Notes under the pieces: generated by a model | Seen by the model: the letters and a program-made list of their open reading frames with translations, nothing else | Told to the model about the DNA's origin: nothing | Database searches by the model: none | DNA from: Diadophis punctatus similis | Lineage: Eukaryota > Chordata > Lepidosauria > Squamata > Dipsadidae | Reading direction: 5' to 3' | Assembly: GCA_023053685.1 (NCBI GenBank) | Contig: JALIGW010000016.1 | Coordinates: forward strand, 5,526,001-5,590,000 | Length of the DNA: 64,000 nt | Shown here: in pieces, positions 21,276-32,884 of the stretch | Position numbering within the stretch: the first letter of the stretch is position 1 | How the letters are laid out: each line of letters starts with the position of its first letter | Program-made: the position numbers and the translations under genes

Positions 21276-22165
21276 CCATCATTGTTATGTCTCTTCTCGA
21301 TGAAATTCTGAAATTTTACATGGGAGAGCATCATCCAGACCTTCTGCCTTGACAGTGTATAGCACAGTGTATAGCACTTAACAGTGATATCTTTGTCTTT
21401 GTTGTTTCCCCTTCTTTATATTCTTATCCAAATGCTCTCACTGGATCCTTAATGCCCAAACCCCTACATCTCAATACCTGTATGGACTTCCTTCACAAGT
21501 TCATGCATACCATTCCTTTATGATATCCTACATTTTCACCGTCTTTTAATAATAAAACACAGGGCTGCTTTAATAGTTAAGGGCTAGCTAAGTCTTCCAT
21601 GAGAGCTTACAGGCTAGGAAAAGAAAATATTTTCAATGGAAATTATTAATTCATAAAAAGGAAACTATCCTGGCATCTCTTTATAAGTGAGCTACTGTCT
21701 CTTTTATGTAGAATTGCTGATATTTTCACAAGGGAAATTGGGCTTCAGCCATAAAAAGAAAGTAAAACAATGCCCATATTCTCTCAGTTACAATGCTTCC
21801 TATGTGTAGAGAAAACCCTTTGTTCAAGCATAAATTATGCATTCATTTTGCTGATGTGATCTTATCTAGAACATTTGACTGACTGACCCTGATATTCTTT
21901 TGAAGGAGTCCCTTTCTATACTTGCAATCATGTCACACTTAAAACCATACATGATTCCAAAGTCATCGTTAACTTATGACTTCTCATCCCTTGTAATTGA
22001 TGAATTATGACTGACAGGGATCGTTTTATCGAATTTTGGAAGAATGCATACAGTAGGGAAATTCTACATGAATGGATGGTATAGTAATGATGGTATCTGG
22101 ATTATTATATTTGGATTATTATTTACATTGAATAATTGAAAATGTTCTGCAATTTTTATAATTAT
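21276..22165. other. No feature recognised
   Basis: AT-rich, unique-looking sequence. Confidence 0.4.
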
Positions 22166-22174
22166 CATTATATT

Positions 22175-22177
22175 GAC

Positions 22178-22210
<33 letters not shown>
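22175..22210. repeat. (TA)n(GA)n microsatellite
   Basis: About seven TA units then about eleven GA units, directly upstream of a SINE. Confidence 0.9.
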
Positions 22211-22212
<2 letters not shown>

Positions 22213-22440
22213 CCGAGGTGGCACAGCGGTTAGAGTGGGGTACTGCAGGCCACTTTAGCTGACTGTGATGCGCAGGTCAGCGGTTCAAATCTCACCGGCT
22301 CAAGGTTGACTCAGCCTTCCATCCTTCCGAGGTAGGTAAAATGAGGACCCAGATTGTTGGGGGCGATATAAATATACATTGCTTACTGGTGTAAACCGCT
22401 TAGAGAGTGCTTGCACTGTGAGGCGGCATATAAATCTCAC
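22211..22440 (+). mobile_element. Sauria-type SINE, full 5' end, variant 3' end
   Basis: It starts AGCCGAGGTGGCACAGCGGT (pol III box A region) with box B GGTTCAAATCTC at about 22283. It continues through GACTCAGCCTTCCATCCTTC and AATGAGGACCCAGATTGTTG. The 3' third differs from the copies at 20067 and 57928: it has ATATAAATATACATTGCTTA and CTTGCACTGTGAGGCGGCAT, and ends TATAAATCTCAC instead of (CTATTG)n. The copy at 34239 shares this variant. Confidence 0.9.
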
Positions 22441-23495
22441 AAATATATTGTACTCCATTTATTGTAACCTTAGGATACAATTTTAAATAATAATTTATTT
22501 GAAAAAGAGAATTAAGGAGAAAAAGATTCACTTTTAATGATTACTTGGGCTTTCACCAGCTTGCCTCTTGAACTGCTTTTTCTAAAACCACTGAGTATCA
22601 ACACATCTCATTTTCATAGGGTTATTGTTAAAACATTTATGTGACATTTGTATTTTACATGATGTCATCATCTAGCTGCAAAAATAACATACAGACATCA
22701 GCAGAATGTGGTCAACAGCCTGAGAAGATGTTTCTATTTTTGAACTGTAGAATAAAGGCTCATATTATTTAGAAAGCAAATATGAAATATAAAAGGGAGA
22801 GAAAATTATCATCACTGTTAAAATATTTTAACAGAAAGCACACTTTATGATGCTTTCTCTTTTTATATGGCTGTCTGCAAGGAATTTTTAAAAACAGGAC
22901 AGAAGAAAACTTCAAAGTAGATCCAAGAGGCTCAGATGAATGGCTGTCAACATCATGCTCAGGGATGCCAGCTTCAAAGCTAGCTTTTGTAGTTTTAAAG
23001 GGGATGAACCAGCTGCCTGTTATGTTCATCTTTTACTGTGGATGAATAGAACAGTTGTGTTCTCTGGGCTGGTAAGCACTCCGTCCCTTTCATGGAAAAA
23101 AAATTTAAGGAACAAATTTCACGTAAGAAATTAGCTCAAGCTGGACTGTTTCTAAATCCAACTTTTAAATGAATCGGACTTCTATACTTCCTACAAAGTA
23201 GTCCCACGTATGTCTTCTCACAAGCAGGCTTGCTATAAACCTTATTCCCAGCTGAGTACATGTATGCATTCTTCCCTGACCGAGTGCCCTTCAATTATAT
23301 TGTGCCAGGAGTCCCCAGTCAGCATGAAACGGAGAGAGATGCAATTATACTTCCGCACTCTAGAGAACATCAGGAAATCTGATAAGTTTGCAGATTCATC
23401 CCCCATTTGAGGGAGATCAAGCTTTAGCTTAAATAAAGTTCTCAAAATGCAAATAAGAGTGGTAAAGTTCATTACAAAAGTACATTTGAATACCA
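22441..23495. other. No feature recognised
   Basis: About 1 kb of AT-rich sequence. Frames up to 86 codons lack domains. Confidence 0.4.
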
Positions 23496-24520
23496 CTCCT
23501 GGTCCACAGCCCTCAGAATGCTCCTCACCTCCTGTTCCTCCACAATGAGGAGGGGGCTACAATGGGCTGGTGGCTGTATTTTAGCTGTCTCTGATGTCTC
23601 CACTTCAAAGCGAGCAAAGACATGATTCAGCTCCTCTGCCAACGAAGCTTCCCCCTCAGCAGGGATGACATTGGTCGGTTGATGGTTGGTAATTTGTTGA
23701 ATCCCTCAACACATCTGCCTCATGTTATTACTATAAAAATTATCCTCAATCTTCCTCTTATAATCAGCCTTGGCCTTCCGAATACCTTTCTTCAGACTAG
23801 CTCTGGCAACACTGTATCTTGCCCCATCACCGGACCTAAAGCCTTGGTCCTGTCTCGCAAAAGGCGCTGGACTTATCCAGGGTTATCCAGGGCTTCTGAT
23901 TGGGAAAGATCCTAATACGTTTATCCACAGATAGTAACGGTGCAGTGTTTGATATAGCACAGAACAGCTGCAGTGGGCTCCTCTAGGTCAGGGTGGTAAA
24001 AGATGTCCCAATTTGTGTTCTCAAAACAATCCTGAAGTTGTTGGGAAGCATCTTCTAGCCAAGATTTCACTGTCTTTATTATAGGCAGAGCCCGTCTCCT
24101 AAGAGGGATATATGCTGGTGCTAAAAGCAGTGACATATGTCTGATTGTCCCAAATGTGATAATTGTATAACCTTATAGCCATGTTTAATGTTGGTATATA
24201 CTTTGTCCAATATGTTTGCTCCTCTAGTAGCACACTTAACATGCTGATAGAATTTAGGGAGCACTGCTTTTAAATCAGCCTGATTAAAGTCCCCTGCTAT
24301 AATATGCACAGCATCAGGATACTTATTCTGCTGATTACTAACAATATTGTACAAGAATCCCAAAACTATGGTAGTATTGGCATCAGGTGGGATATAGACC
24401 GCAGTAATCAAAACCACTCTGAATTCCTGTGGAAGATATATGGGTCTACATTTAAGAGTCATATACTCCAGATCCATGGAGCAGTGGCTGTCTACAGTCT
24501 TTATATTGATACACCAGCTT
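23496..24520 (-). mobile_element. Old LINE fragment: endonuclease domain and following region, minus strand
   Basis: On the minus strand the frame 24687-24121 contains RVVLITAVYIPPDANTTIVL, then VHIIAGDFNQADLKAVLPKF, QHVKCATRGANILDKVYTNI and LSHLGQSDI. GDFN and the SD near its end belong to the apurinic-type endonuclease of non-LTR retrotransposons. The next frame (24136-23921, overlapping) continues with TKTVKSW-like and NTNWDIFYHPDLEEPTAAVL text. Further decay follows to 23500. The endonuclease type matches the LINE family whose 3' ends occur at 30556 and 60240, but that link is inferred. No reverse transcriptase motif is visible. Confidence 0.75.
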
Positions 24521-24544
24521 TTGTTTACATAAAGAAAAAACAAA

Positions 24545-25244
24545 ATGCACAGGTACAGTATATGTGGTACCTTGCTCAACAGTAGTAACTGTGAGAGGGA
24601 TCTTGGAGTCCTAGTGGACAACCATTTAAATATGAGCCAGCAGTGTGCAGCAGCTGCCAAAAAAGCCAACACAGTTCTAGGCTGCATTAACGGAGGGATA
24701 GAATCAAGATCACGCGAAGCGTTAATACCACTTTATAATGCCTTGGTAAGGCCACACTTGGAATACTGCATATAGTTTTGGTCGCCTTGTTGTAAAAAGG
24801 ATGTTGAGACTCTAGAAAGTGTGCAGAGAAGAGCAACAAAAATGATTAGGGGACTGGAGGCTAAAACATATGAAGAACGGTTGCAGGAACTGGGTATGTC
24901 TAGTTTAATGAAAAGAAGGACCAGGGGTGACATGATAGCAGTGTTCCAATATCTCAGGGGTTGCCACAAAGAAGAGGGAGTCAAACTATTCTCCAAGGAA
25001 CCTGGGGGTAGAACAAGAAGCAATGGGTGGGAACTAAACAAGGAGAGAAGCAACTTAGAACTAAGGAGAAATTTCCTGACAGTTAGAACAATTAATCAGT
25101 GGAACAGCTTGCCTCCAGAAGTTGTGAATGCTCCAACACTAGACATTTTTAAGAAGATGTTGGATAACCATCTGTCTGAAGTAGTGTAGGGTTTCCTGCG
25201 TAAGCAGGGGGTTGGACTAGAAGACCTCCAAGGTCCCTTCCAAC
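24545..25244 (+). mobile_element. CR1 LINE, C-terminal third of ORF2 plus 3' UTR
   Basis: The plus frame from 24545 encodes [20 protein letters not shown] and [12 protein letters not shown], then a TAG at 24773-24775 where the related copy at 17790 has Gln. The same frame resumes with [20 protein letters not shown] and RRNFLTVRTINQWNSLPPEV, and ends LDNHLSEVV at 25189. The 3' UTR GGGGGTTGGACTAGAAGACC is followed by a (TTG)n(TTA)n tail. Only this one in-frame stop breaks the fragment, so the insertion is fairly young. It abuts the LINE fragment at 23496-24520 in opposite orientation. Confidence 0.93.
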
Positions 25245-25380
<136 letters not shown>

Positions 25381-26869
25381 GCTTAAACCTCCCCCTTTAC
25401 TTTTGCCAGATTCTCTACTCCTGTCCTGCCGGTGAGCTATGTAGCCTTCCAGCTCAACAGCTGCATCTGGAATGAGTGAATGAACCCCTGGTGACAGGGC
25501 AGGAAGAGAGATCTCACCTCACATTTCTGTAAGCATTTGAAGAATTGAGATTTAAGAGGCCAGAGACATCAGCAAAAAGCTTTTCTCTGCCCGTGGCTTT
25601 TCTACACACTGGGGTGTTTTGCTGTATATGCAACCACTCCAAGAAGGAGCTTTGTACTATTGAGAATACTACTAGAAAAAAGGAGTCGGGGTTGCTTGTC
25701 TTTTATGGTGTTGATTTTGTAAAGGGAGAAGTTAAGTGTCCTGAGACTGAGATGATGCATATGTTCTCAAAATAAGTTAAAATGCCAGATGGCATGTAAA
25801 GGAGGATGGGTCTGGTTTGTACAGCCTTCCTTCAATGCTCCAAGCCCTTACCAATCTTCCATGACAAGTAATCAGGCAAATGGGCAGCCATTGCAACAGA
25901 GGCCCCAAACCTGGTCTTTGGTTCAAGTCTTGATTGTATAGCTTTAACCTTTTGTTAAGCTCACTGGCAGAGACAGCAAAGGTCGGCTGCCCCAAACCCA
26001 TTTACTTATTAGGAAACATCCAGATTTGTGAGTTACAGCATTTTCCCAAGCCAAACAATTTGAGTCGCATAAGAGTTGCTTTGATCTGGCAGCAAAGGAT
26101 CACATCTTTTTGACCTTCAGCTCAACTTCCCACATTTGCTAATGAAGAAATCTGAAGAGCCCTCACCTGGGTAGTATTTTTGTGTGGATGGTGACTGCCT
26201 TAAATCTTAACCCAATTGTAGAAAGCATAGTAAATAGGTTTCTAAACTCAAAAAGAGAAAACCTGCAATGGTGATAGGAATGCTAACTAACTTCATGTTC
26301 ACAAAACCAGTTTCTCCTCTTGTGCATTGATTTCAGGCTCATAGGATTGTTTCACATATGAAGTATTAAATGGTTTTGTTTTCCTAGTTGTATGTATGAA
26401 CATAACCACTGGATTTTGCAAACAATTATGCATACACCCAATCCGCTGTGGTTTAATCAACAAACCATGGCTTTGAACAATGTGTGACCTCAGTAAGTGA
26501 CCATCTAAGAACTGTCCACATCCTAATAGTCTCCAAATAGGCTAAAGTACAAGGATCACAAGTCTGGATGGAATTTCAGTTCATCACATACAGGGGAACA
26601 CCAAAGTGGAAAAAAGTGCTAAAAGTTTTTTGACAAAACCGGAGGAAGCTTATACATATATAATAATAAAGTCCTACCAACTGACACTGCAGATGTCTTT
26701 TCATGTTAATAAAGCACAATTCCTAATGTTTTTATAGCAGTTATATATGTTGGGACATGTACAAAAGTTGAGAGTGTCTTGCTTTGTGTTCCTCTGACAA
26801 AATATCCCTTGTGAACATTAGAAGGAGCTCTTCTTGTCAGCATTGGCTGAAGTACATTGCGTGAAGGTG
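25381..26869. other. No feature recognised
   Basis: About 1.5 kb without recognised repeat ends or domains. It is one of the longer apparently unique stretches. Confidence 0.4.
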
Positions 26870-27085
26870 AGAGGAAGGATCTTCCCTGCTGTGGTACCCT
26901 GATTATAGAATAATGCTCTCCTGCTTTTGTTCAGCCACTATGAAGACCTGGCTATTCAATCACCCTTTGGGGTCTTAGTGAGATCAGCTTCATTGACTCC
27001 ATTGTGAGGCATTAATTGTTGTGGGTTTTTTAACTGCTTGTAAGTCACTTTCAGATCTGTTGGTATAGCAGTTGCAAGTAAAAAT
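26870..27085 (+). mobile_element. Degraded L2-like LINE 3' region (weak)
   Basis: ATGAAGACCTGGCTATTCAAT corresponds to the KTWLF signature of the L2 ORF2 C-terminus. TTTAACTGCTTGTAAGTCAC and TTGCAAGTAAAAATA lie where an L2 3' UTR would be. It is old and heavily mutated. Confidence 0.4.
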
Positions 27086-27195
27086 ATATATGTGCTGTAA
27101 GTACTCAGGAAAAAATGAGAGATACTTCATCTGCTCAAAATAATGTCTATAAGGATTTAGCACACTTGCTGTTGTTTCACTAACAATGTAGCATC

Positions 27196-27593
27196 TTCTA
27201 ATTCAGTGATGGCGAACCTTTTTTGGTTCGCGTGCCAAAAGGGGGGGGAATGTGGGGGATCACGTGTGTGCGTGCCCACACTCATAATTCCATGCACCCC
27301 CGCACATGCACGCATGACCCCCCTGCTCCCAGCAAGCAATGGCACACCCATTTTTCGCTCTCCCCAGGCTCCAGAGCCTTTCTAGGAGCCTGGGGAGGGC
27401 GAAAACGGCCTTCCCCACCCCCTCTGGAAGCTGGAAACAGCCTGTTTCCCGACTCCCAGTGGGCCCAGAAGGCCCAAAAATCAGCCGGCTGGTGCACACA
27501 TGCACGCCGGACCTGAGCTCGCGTGCCCACCGATATGGCGCCGCGTGCCACTTGTGGCACCCGTGCCATAGGTTCGCCATCACGGTTCTAGTT
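27196..27593. mobile_element. Non-autonomous hAT, CAGTGATGGCGAACC family, 382 bp
   Basis: The element spans 27204-27585, from CAGTGATGGCGAACCTTTTT to CCATAGGTTCGCCATCACGG. The flanking octamers TTCTAATT and TTCTAGTT differ at one base. Its orientation is inverted relative to 14816, with the GGTGGCACGC block complement near the right end. Confidence 0.9.
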
Positions 27594-27689
27594 GATGCAA
27601 TCCAGCTCCCAAGAATATGAAGGTCCAGATGAATGACTTTGTGAAACAGAGTGTAGGATTTATTTGTATTTGTTTATTTGTCAAGCATA

Positions 27690-27949
27690 TTTACTATTAG
27701 TTTTTCTCATCGTTCCTATCACCCATTTCCTCCCACTTATGACTGTATGACTGTAACTTGTTGCTTGTATCCTTACGATTTATATTAATATTGATTGTTT
27801 CCTGATTGCTTACTTGAACCCTATGACAACCATTCTTGACAAATGTATCTTTTCTTTTATGTACACTGAGAGCATATGCACCAAAGGCAAATTCCTTGTG
27901 TGTCCAATCACACTTGGCCAATAAAGAATTCTATTCTATTCATATATGA
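27690..27949 (+). mobile_element. L3-type LINE 3' end with short (ATTCT)n
   Basis: TTTCTCATCGTTCCTATCAC, CTTATGACTGTATGACTGTA, ACTGAGAGCATATGCACCAA and CACACTTGGCCAATAAAGAA are followed by TTCTATTCTATTC. This 3' UTR is shared with the copies at 30556 and 60240. LINEs with this end that seed (AATAG)n microsatellites have been described in snakes. Confidence 0.8.
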
Positions 27950-28275
27950 TTATAAGCAAAGTATAAACAGTAATACATGATTGAATATATATGTAATAGT
28001 ATAAGCATGAATAAGAATAAAAGAGGTATGAATATATGGGTACATTAGGACAGGAACGGTAGGCACGATTGTGCGCTTATGCACGCCCCTTACCGACCTC
28101 TTAAGAATGGGGTGAGGTCGATGGTAGATAATCTAAGGTTGAAGTTTTTGGGGTTTGGGGAAGAAACTACTGAGTCAGGTAAAGTGTTCCAGGCATTGAC
28201 CACTCTGTTGTTGAAGTCGAATTTTTTGCAATCAAGTTTGGAGTGGTTTACATTAAGTTTGTATCTATTGTGAGG
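27950..28275 (-). mobile_element. CR1-group LINE C-terminal fragment, minus strand
   Basis: The minus strand from 28275 reads HNRYKLNVNHSKLDCKKFDF, then NNRVVNAWNTLPDSVVSSPN and FNLRLSTIDLTPFLRGR before a stop. The RVVNAWNTLPDSVV motif is homologous to the xxxINQWNSLPPEVV end of CR1, but the sequence is clearly a different family. Its 3' UTR runs leftward and meets the tail of the previous LINE, so the two are tail to tail. Confidence 0.7.
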
Positions 28276-28904
28276 TCAAGGCTCGCTTGCTGAATGCTGC
28301 TGCCAGAGTAAGAGTGGTTCCGAAACACAGTTAACTAAAGCGTGATTAGCCATAGTTTTAATAACTAACTAAAGAAAGAAATCACAAACAACTGAATTCA
28401 CAAAACACACTAAGTCCATACCAGACAAATTATACAGTATTTGTGTATGAAGCTCAACCTCCTGGGTTCACATAAATAAATCTCACTCTCATCCTCTGTG
28501 ATTTTTAAGATCAATAGTTTATTGTGCTATATGAAACCATTTTATTTATTAAACCATACCTGAGGTAAACCATGGCTTGATGCCCTGTGTGAACTACTCC
28601 AATGATTTTGAGCAATCTGCTAGTGCAAACACAGTAATTGTATACATTTGCTCTAACTTGGAAACCATAATAAGTTCATTTCTAATGCACTATTCCCCTA
28701 TGCATAGATTAGAGTAATTTACCATAAGCCTTTTCAAGTTTGTGGCTGGATGAAGATACTGCAATAAACTTTAGTGTGATTTGTTTGGATTAACATCTAT
28801 TGTAAGTCTCTTGTAAGTCAGACATTGTAAATTGTTAAGCTTAGTTTATGGCTTAGTCTGATGCTTGAATTGAATCGACCACGAATTGTTTAAACAAACC
28901 ATAG
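28276..28904. other. No feature recognised
   Basis: AT-rich spacer with no recognised element. Confidence 0.4.
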
Positions 28905-29140
28905 ATTAGTGTTAGGTACGGCTGTACGTATCCCGGATTTGCATAGCCGCCGCTGATTGGTTAATCAAGTGGCGGGTGAAATAAACTGCTGTCAGTGGCC
29001 GGTTTGGATACAAGCAAGCCCTTAAAAGAGGCTTCCCTGCAGCCAGCCGGCAGTTCGTATTGCAATCCAGCTAAGAACAATAAAGGTGCTAAACTGTTCC
29101 TACGTCTCATCTCTTCATTCCCGTGCAATCTAACAATTAG
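28905..29140. mobile_element. Small solo LTR, 226 bp, 5-bp TSD ATTAG
   Basis: The LTR spans 28910-29135. It begins TGTTAGG and ends TCTAACA, so it has TG..CA with an inverted TGTTAG/CTAACA terminus. It is flanked by a perfect 5-bp duplication ATTAG (28905-28909 and 29136-29140). If read on the plus strand, a CCAAT-like GATTGG (about 28954), a TTAAAAG TATA-like box (about 29021) and an AATAAA (about 29080) are in promoter-R-polyA order. No internal retroviral or Gypsy region flanks it. A 5-bp duplication fits Ty3/Gypsy or an endogenous retrovirus. The family is not identified. Confidence 0.85.
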
Positions 29141-29375
29141 AACAATGCCTGATTTCATAGGAAATTTTTGTCTTGATCCTGAAGATATGTATTGGAAGTA
29201 TATCTAATTAAAGTTCCATTTTGAAGAAACTTGGACATAAATCTTCCGACTGTGAAGTTAGCAATGGAAGCATTCAATTTTGTCTAGGCTTCAGCCAATA
29301 TGTTCAATTTATAGGCTGCTAAAAATATAAAAACAATTATAAAACAAAACATTAAAACATATCAGCTAAGAAAAC

Positions 29376-29437
<62 letters not shown>
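29376..29437 (-). repeat. (GATA)n microsatellite, LINE tail
   Basis: About 15 GATA units. Read on the minus strand they are the (TATC)n tail directly after the 3' end of the LINE fragment at 29438. Confidence 0.97.
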
Positions 29438-29880
29438 CTTTTATTGCGGTCGGAGACCAATTTAAAATACACATAAAAAGGGGGGTAAATTTTACAAATA
29501 TAGATAGATCATGTGACAGTACACCATCTACTACAGTCTATACTGTCAATACTAGTGATCCTCTGCCATAGGGGTTACCCATCTTTTCCTCCGGGTTTTT
29601 TTGTCCAGCCATGACTGCAGCAAATTTTTTTGCCACCTTTGAGGTTATATTATGGTCTATATCCTGGAGTAGGAAATAAAGGCTGAACAAATCCGGTAAA
29701 CCAGGGAATCTCTGGGAAATAGGGGAGATGAATCTTGATCTTATGTCTCGATAGTGGGGGCATTCAAATGTAATGTGGAGCAGAGATTCCGGGGATCGGC
29801 CATCACATGTACAATAGGTGGATTTTACTCCCCCCCGAGAGTACTCTAGCTCCATTATATCCTTTTTGAGGTACACCAAC
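29438..29880 (-). mobile_element. LINE C-terminal fragment with zinc-knuckle-like motif
   Basis: The minus frame 29879-29538 (113 codons) encodes STYCTCDGRSPESLLHITFE followed by CPHYRDIRSRFI. The Cys-x-Cys..His..Cys-Pro-x-Tyr pattern is that of the C-terminal zinc-binding region found after the reverse transcriptase or RNase H in several non-LTR retrotransposons. It ends with a stop at 29538. The 3' UTR reads GACCGCAATAAAAG on the minus strand and passes into (TATC)n. The 5' part is missing. The clade was not determined. Confidence 0.7.
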
Positions 29881-30461
29881 TAGAACTGCAAACAATATTC
29901 CATTTGCACCATTGATTTATGTAAGGGTATTATAATATCAGCATCCCTGATTTCCCTGATCCTTGTTATCTCTCACATGCTGTTGGCCTTTATATTGGAT
30001 GCACAACTTTATCCACAGCTTCATTGAATCAGAACCCGCTTTTAAAAATTTTAAAGCCCGAGTCAAGTAGGCGATAATAGCTTTTTCTGGTGATGTGCAA
30101 AATGTGTTCTAATTCAAAACACAGTTGTTTTATATTTGAGACAGGTTGTTTTGACCATTTTGTAAGCTTTTTCTCAAGCTCAAAACAGAATGCATCAAAC
30201 ACTAAATAGAGCTGTCTTGAATTTGAAACGAGGCAGCCTGTTTTGAATATGAAACAACTGTTTCCATCTCAAAATGGGTCACTTTGAAATAAAAACATAC
30301 TTTGAAAACTATTTGAAAAAAATAACTTTTTGCAGACAGTTAGTCTGCAAATTAATTTCAGTCCTACCCTTACTCATTGACTAGGTTCACACATTAAGCT
30401 CGGACATAATGTTGGCCCTTTGAGGAAGTCTGACAAGAAGCACAAGTCATGAATAGTAGCA
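29881..30461. other. No clear feature
   Basis: A short stretch at 29885-29990 (GCAAACAATATTCCATTTGC, GTAAGGGTATTATAATATCA) resembles decayed antisense CR1 text. The rest is unassigned. Confidence 0.3.
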
Positions 30462-31228
30462 CTACTTTTATTGTAAGTTTACGCTAACAAAATCAAAGTC
30501 TGAAAGCATTTCTCCTCTCATTTACCAGAAAATTTCGAGAAACTAGGGAGGGTCCTAGTTTCTTATGTTCTTATGGCGCAGAAAGAATGTTCTTTCTGCG
30601 CCAACTCAGGAAGCTCAAACTGCCCAAGGAGTGCTGATACAGTTCTACAGAGGAACTATTGAGTCTGTCATCTGCACCTCTATAACTGTCTGGTTCAATT
30701 CTGCAACCCAACAAGGCAGACACAGACTTCAGAGGATAATCAGAACTGCAGAAAAAACAATTGCTACCAACCTGCCTTCCATTGAGGACCTGTGTACTGC
30801 ACGAGTCAGAAAGAGGGCCAAATAATAAAACAAAACAAATAATTCCCTCACCACTGTCAAACTATTCACTAAGGCTGCATTACTATTACTATTAGTTTTT
30901 CTCATTGTTCCTATCACCCATCTCCTCCCACTTATGACTGTATGACTTGTTGCTTGTATCCTTACGATTCATATTAATATTGATTGTTTCCTGATTGCTT
31001 ACTTGAACCCTATGACAACCATTCTTGACAAATGTATCTTTTCTTTTATGTACACTGAGAGCATATGCACCAAAGATAAATTCCTTGTGAGTCCAATCAC
31101 ACTTGGCCAATAAAGAATTCTATTCTATTCTATTCTACTTTTATTTTAAGTTTACGCTAACAAAATCAAAGTCTGAAAGCATTTCTCCTCTCATTTACCA
31201 GAAAATTTCGAGAAACTAGGGAGGGTCC
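30462..31228 (+). mobile_element. L3-type LINE 3' portion flanked by a 94-bp direct repeat
   Basis: The inserted part is 30556-31134. It encodes, in plus frame 30565-30825, FYRGTIESVICTSITVWFNS, then RHRLQRIIRTAEKTIATNLP and SIEDLCTARVRKRAK. This is the C-terminal region of a Jockey-superfamily LINE (Rex/L3-like). It then jumps to the 3' UTR with an internal deletion after 30820 relative to the copy at 60240. It ends CACTTGGCCAATAAAGAATT with (CTATT)n. Both sides carry the same 94-bp sequence (30462-30555 and 31135-31228) with one mismatch, which looks like an exceptionally long target duplication. Confidence 0.85.
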
Positions 31229-31241
31229 CATCTAAAATGCT

Positions 31242-32350
31242 TCCCATGCCCTTTTTTGTTCTGTGGGGTAAACTATCTTTTACATGACAGTTGTCCGGTG
31301 AAGAAAGTTCGCACCCACCCCTCTTAGAAGAATGAAATATTTTAGGAAATATTAAAAAGACAGAATATTATATTTCCCTGGATGAGAAAAGGAGAACCAT
31401 GTTTTTAAAGACAAAAATTAGCTCCCTGCAGCTCCCTGCCCCCAGCAGATATTTTGGTGCCAACCTATCTACAAGACAAAAGGCTGAGCCATCTTATCTA
31501 CAAAACAAAAGATCTTCACCCTCAGGACATAATAGGATTAGCTCTCTACTCATCTAGCAACAAAACTCACCACATGGCACCTGGGGAGATTGCATCACCC
31601 AGCAAGTTTCAACCAAGCCTGGGACTCAAGACAGCCTACAAAGTTACCCCTGCATAGCTCCCTGGGAGTCTGACAACCATTCAAATACATTTCTTGCCAC
31701 AGGAACAGGAACCTCAAGGACAAGGCCTAAGAGAGGGTATAAATCTCTCTCTCTTCCACTCAGCTACCCAGAATCCAGGGGTGGACTTCAAAATTTTTAG
31801 CAAGGGGTTCTATGCCCGGTTGCTGGGTGGGCGTGGCCATGGTTGGCGTGGCCTAGTCGGCCTGCTGCACCATGGGGGTGGGTGGGTGTTTTTGACCTCC
31901 CCGGGCTCCGGAGGCTTTCCTTGAGCCTCCAGGAGGGCAAAAACGGCCTCCCCAGGCTCCGGAGGCCCTCTAGAGGCCAGAAACGGGACTGTTTCTGGCC
32001 TTCCCGATCTTACGGTAGGCCTGTTTTTTGCCCTCCCTGAGCCTCCCCGTGCGCCCTGCGCTTACCTGTCATCCAAAATGGGCTGCATGGAGACTCCTGG
32101 GAGGGGCGGGGTAGGGTGGGCAGGGCCAGCCAGGAGTGGGATTTAAGGGTTTCCCGAACTGCACAGAATCTTAGCTAGAGGTTCTCCTGAACACCTGTGA
32201 ACCCCCAGCAGCCCACCCTTGCCAGAATCACACGTGCTTGGTGGTTCTGCTTCACCATTAAACCATCCTTGCAAGCAGTCTCCATGTTTCCAGTGTCTTT
32301 CTCCCCACTTGGAACTGAACCCAGATGGACATTTCTTCCAACACTAGTCT
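31242..32350 (+). mobile_element. Possible solo LTR, interrupted by a hAT (tentative)
   Basis: GAGAGGGTATAAATCTCTCT at about 31732 looks like a TATA box. After the hAT insertion, TTCACCATTAAACCATCCTTG (polyA-like) and GTCTTTCTCCCCACTTGGAA, CTGAACCCAGATGGACA resemble R-U5 of a gammaretrovirus-like LTR. TG..CA ends and a target duplication were not found, so boundaries are only indicative. Confidence 0.35.
31768..32229. mobile_element. Non-autonomous hAT, GGTGGACTTCAAAATTTTTAGCAA type, 446 bp with perfect TSD
   Basis: The element spans 31776-32221, from CAGGGGTGGACTTCAAAATT to CCCAGCAGCCCACCCTTG. It is flanked by a perfect duplication CCAGAATC (31768-31775 and 32222-32229). The body has GGTTGCTGGGTGGGCGTGGC and three repeats of a GGCTCCGGAGG..CTTTCC..GAGCCTCC module. 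The copy at 33107 shares all of these. Confidence 0.92.
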
Positions 32351-32884
32351 GCATCTCTTCTTCTTGTCTCCCAAGGTCTTTCTCCCATTATACATAATTA
32401 ACCATAACTCACTATATATAAGTCAAAATAGACAATTTCACACAACACATTAAATAAGTACCCAGAGATGTGCAGTCCAAAAACCTGAAGGCTTCCTTTG
32501 CCCATCCAAAAGCTTTAAGATATCTCAGAGATTATTCTCAGATGGCCATGCTTAATGTGAAAAGGGAGGAGAAAGCTGTTAGATGTATTAGTGAAGAATA
32601 ATTTTATTAGTTATAATTAAATTTCAGTTCAGAGTAAATGAAATCAAAATTATTTTTTCTTCTTGTCTCATCCACTACTTTTTGGTCTGTGGTCTCTTAT
32701 TTGTTATTCAAAATCATGTATGGGATGAAAAGTAATAAACAAGGTTTACAAACCACAACAGTTTGGTTGAAACATCTTCTGAATTCAGAATTGCTTTATT
32801 TCTCAGCACTTACTTGAAATTCAGATTTCTTAGGTCCAACTCTCTACTGCATTATTTCAGCAAACAGACGTATGCTGCCCATCA
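32351..32884. other. No feature recognised
   Basis: AT-rich spacer. Confidence 0.4.
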
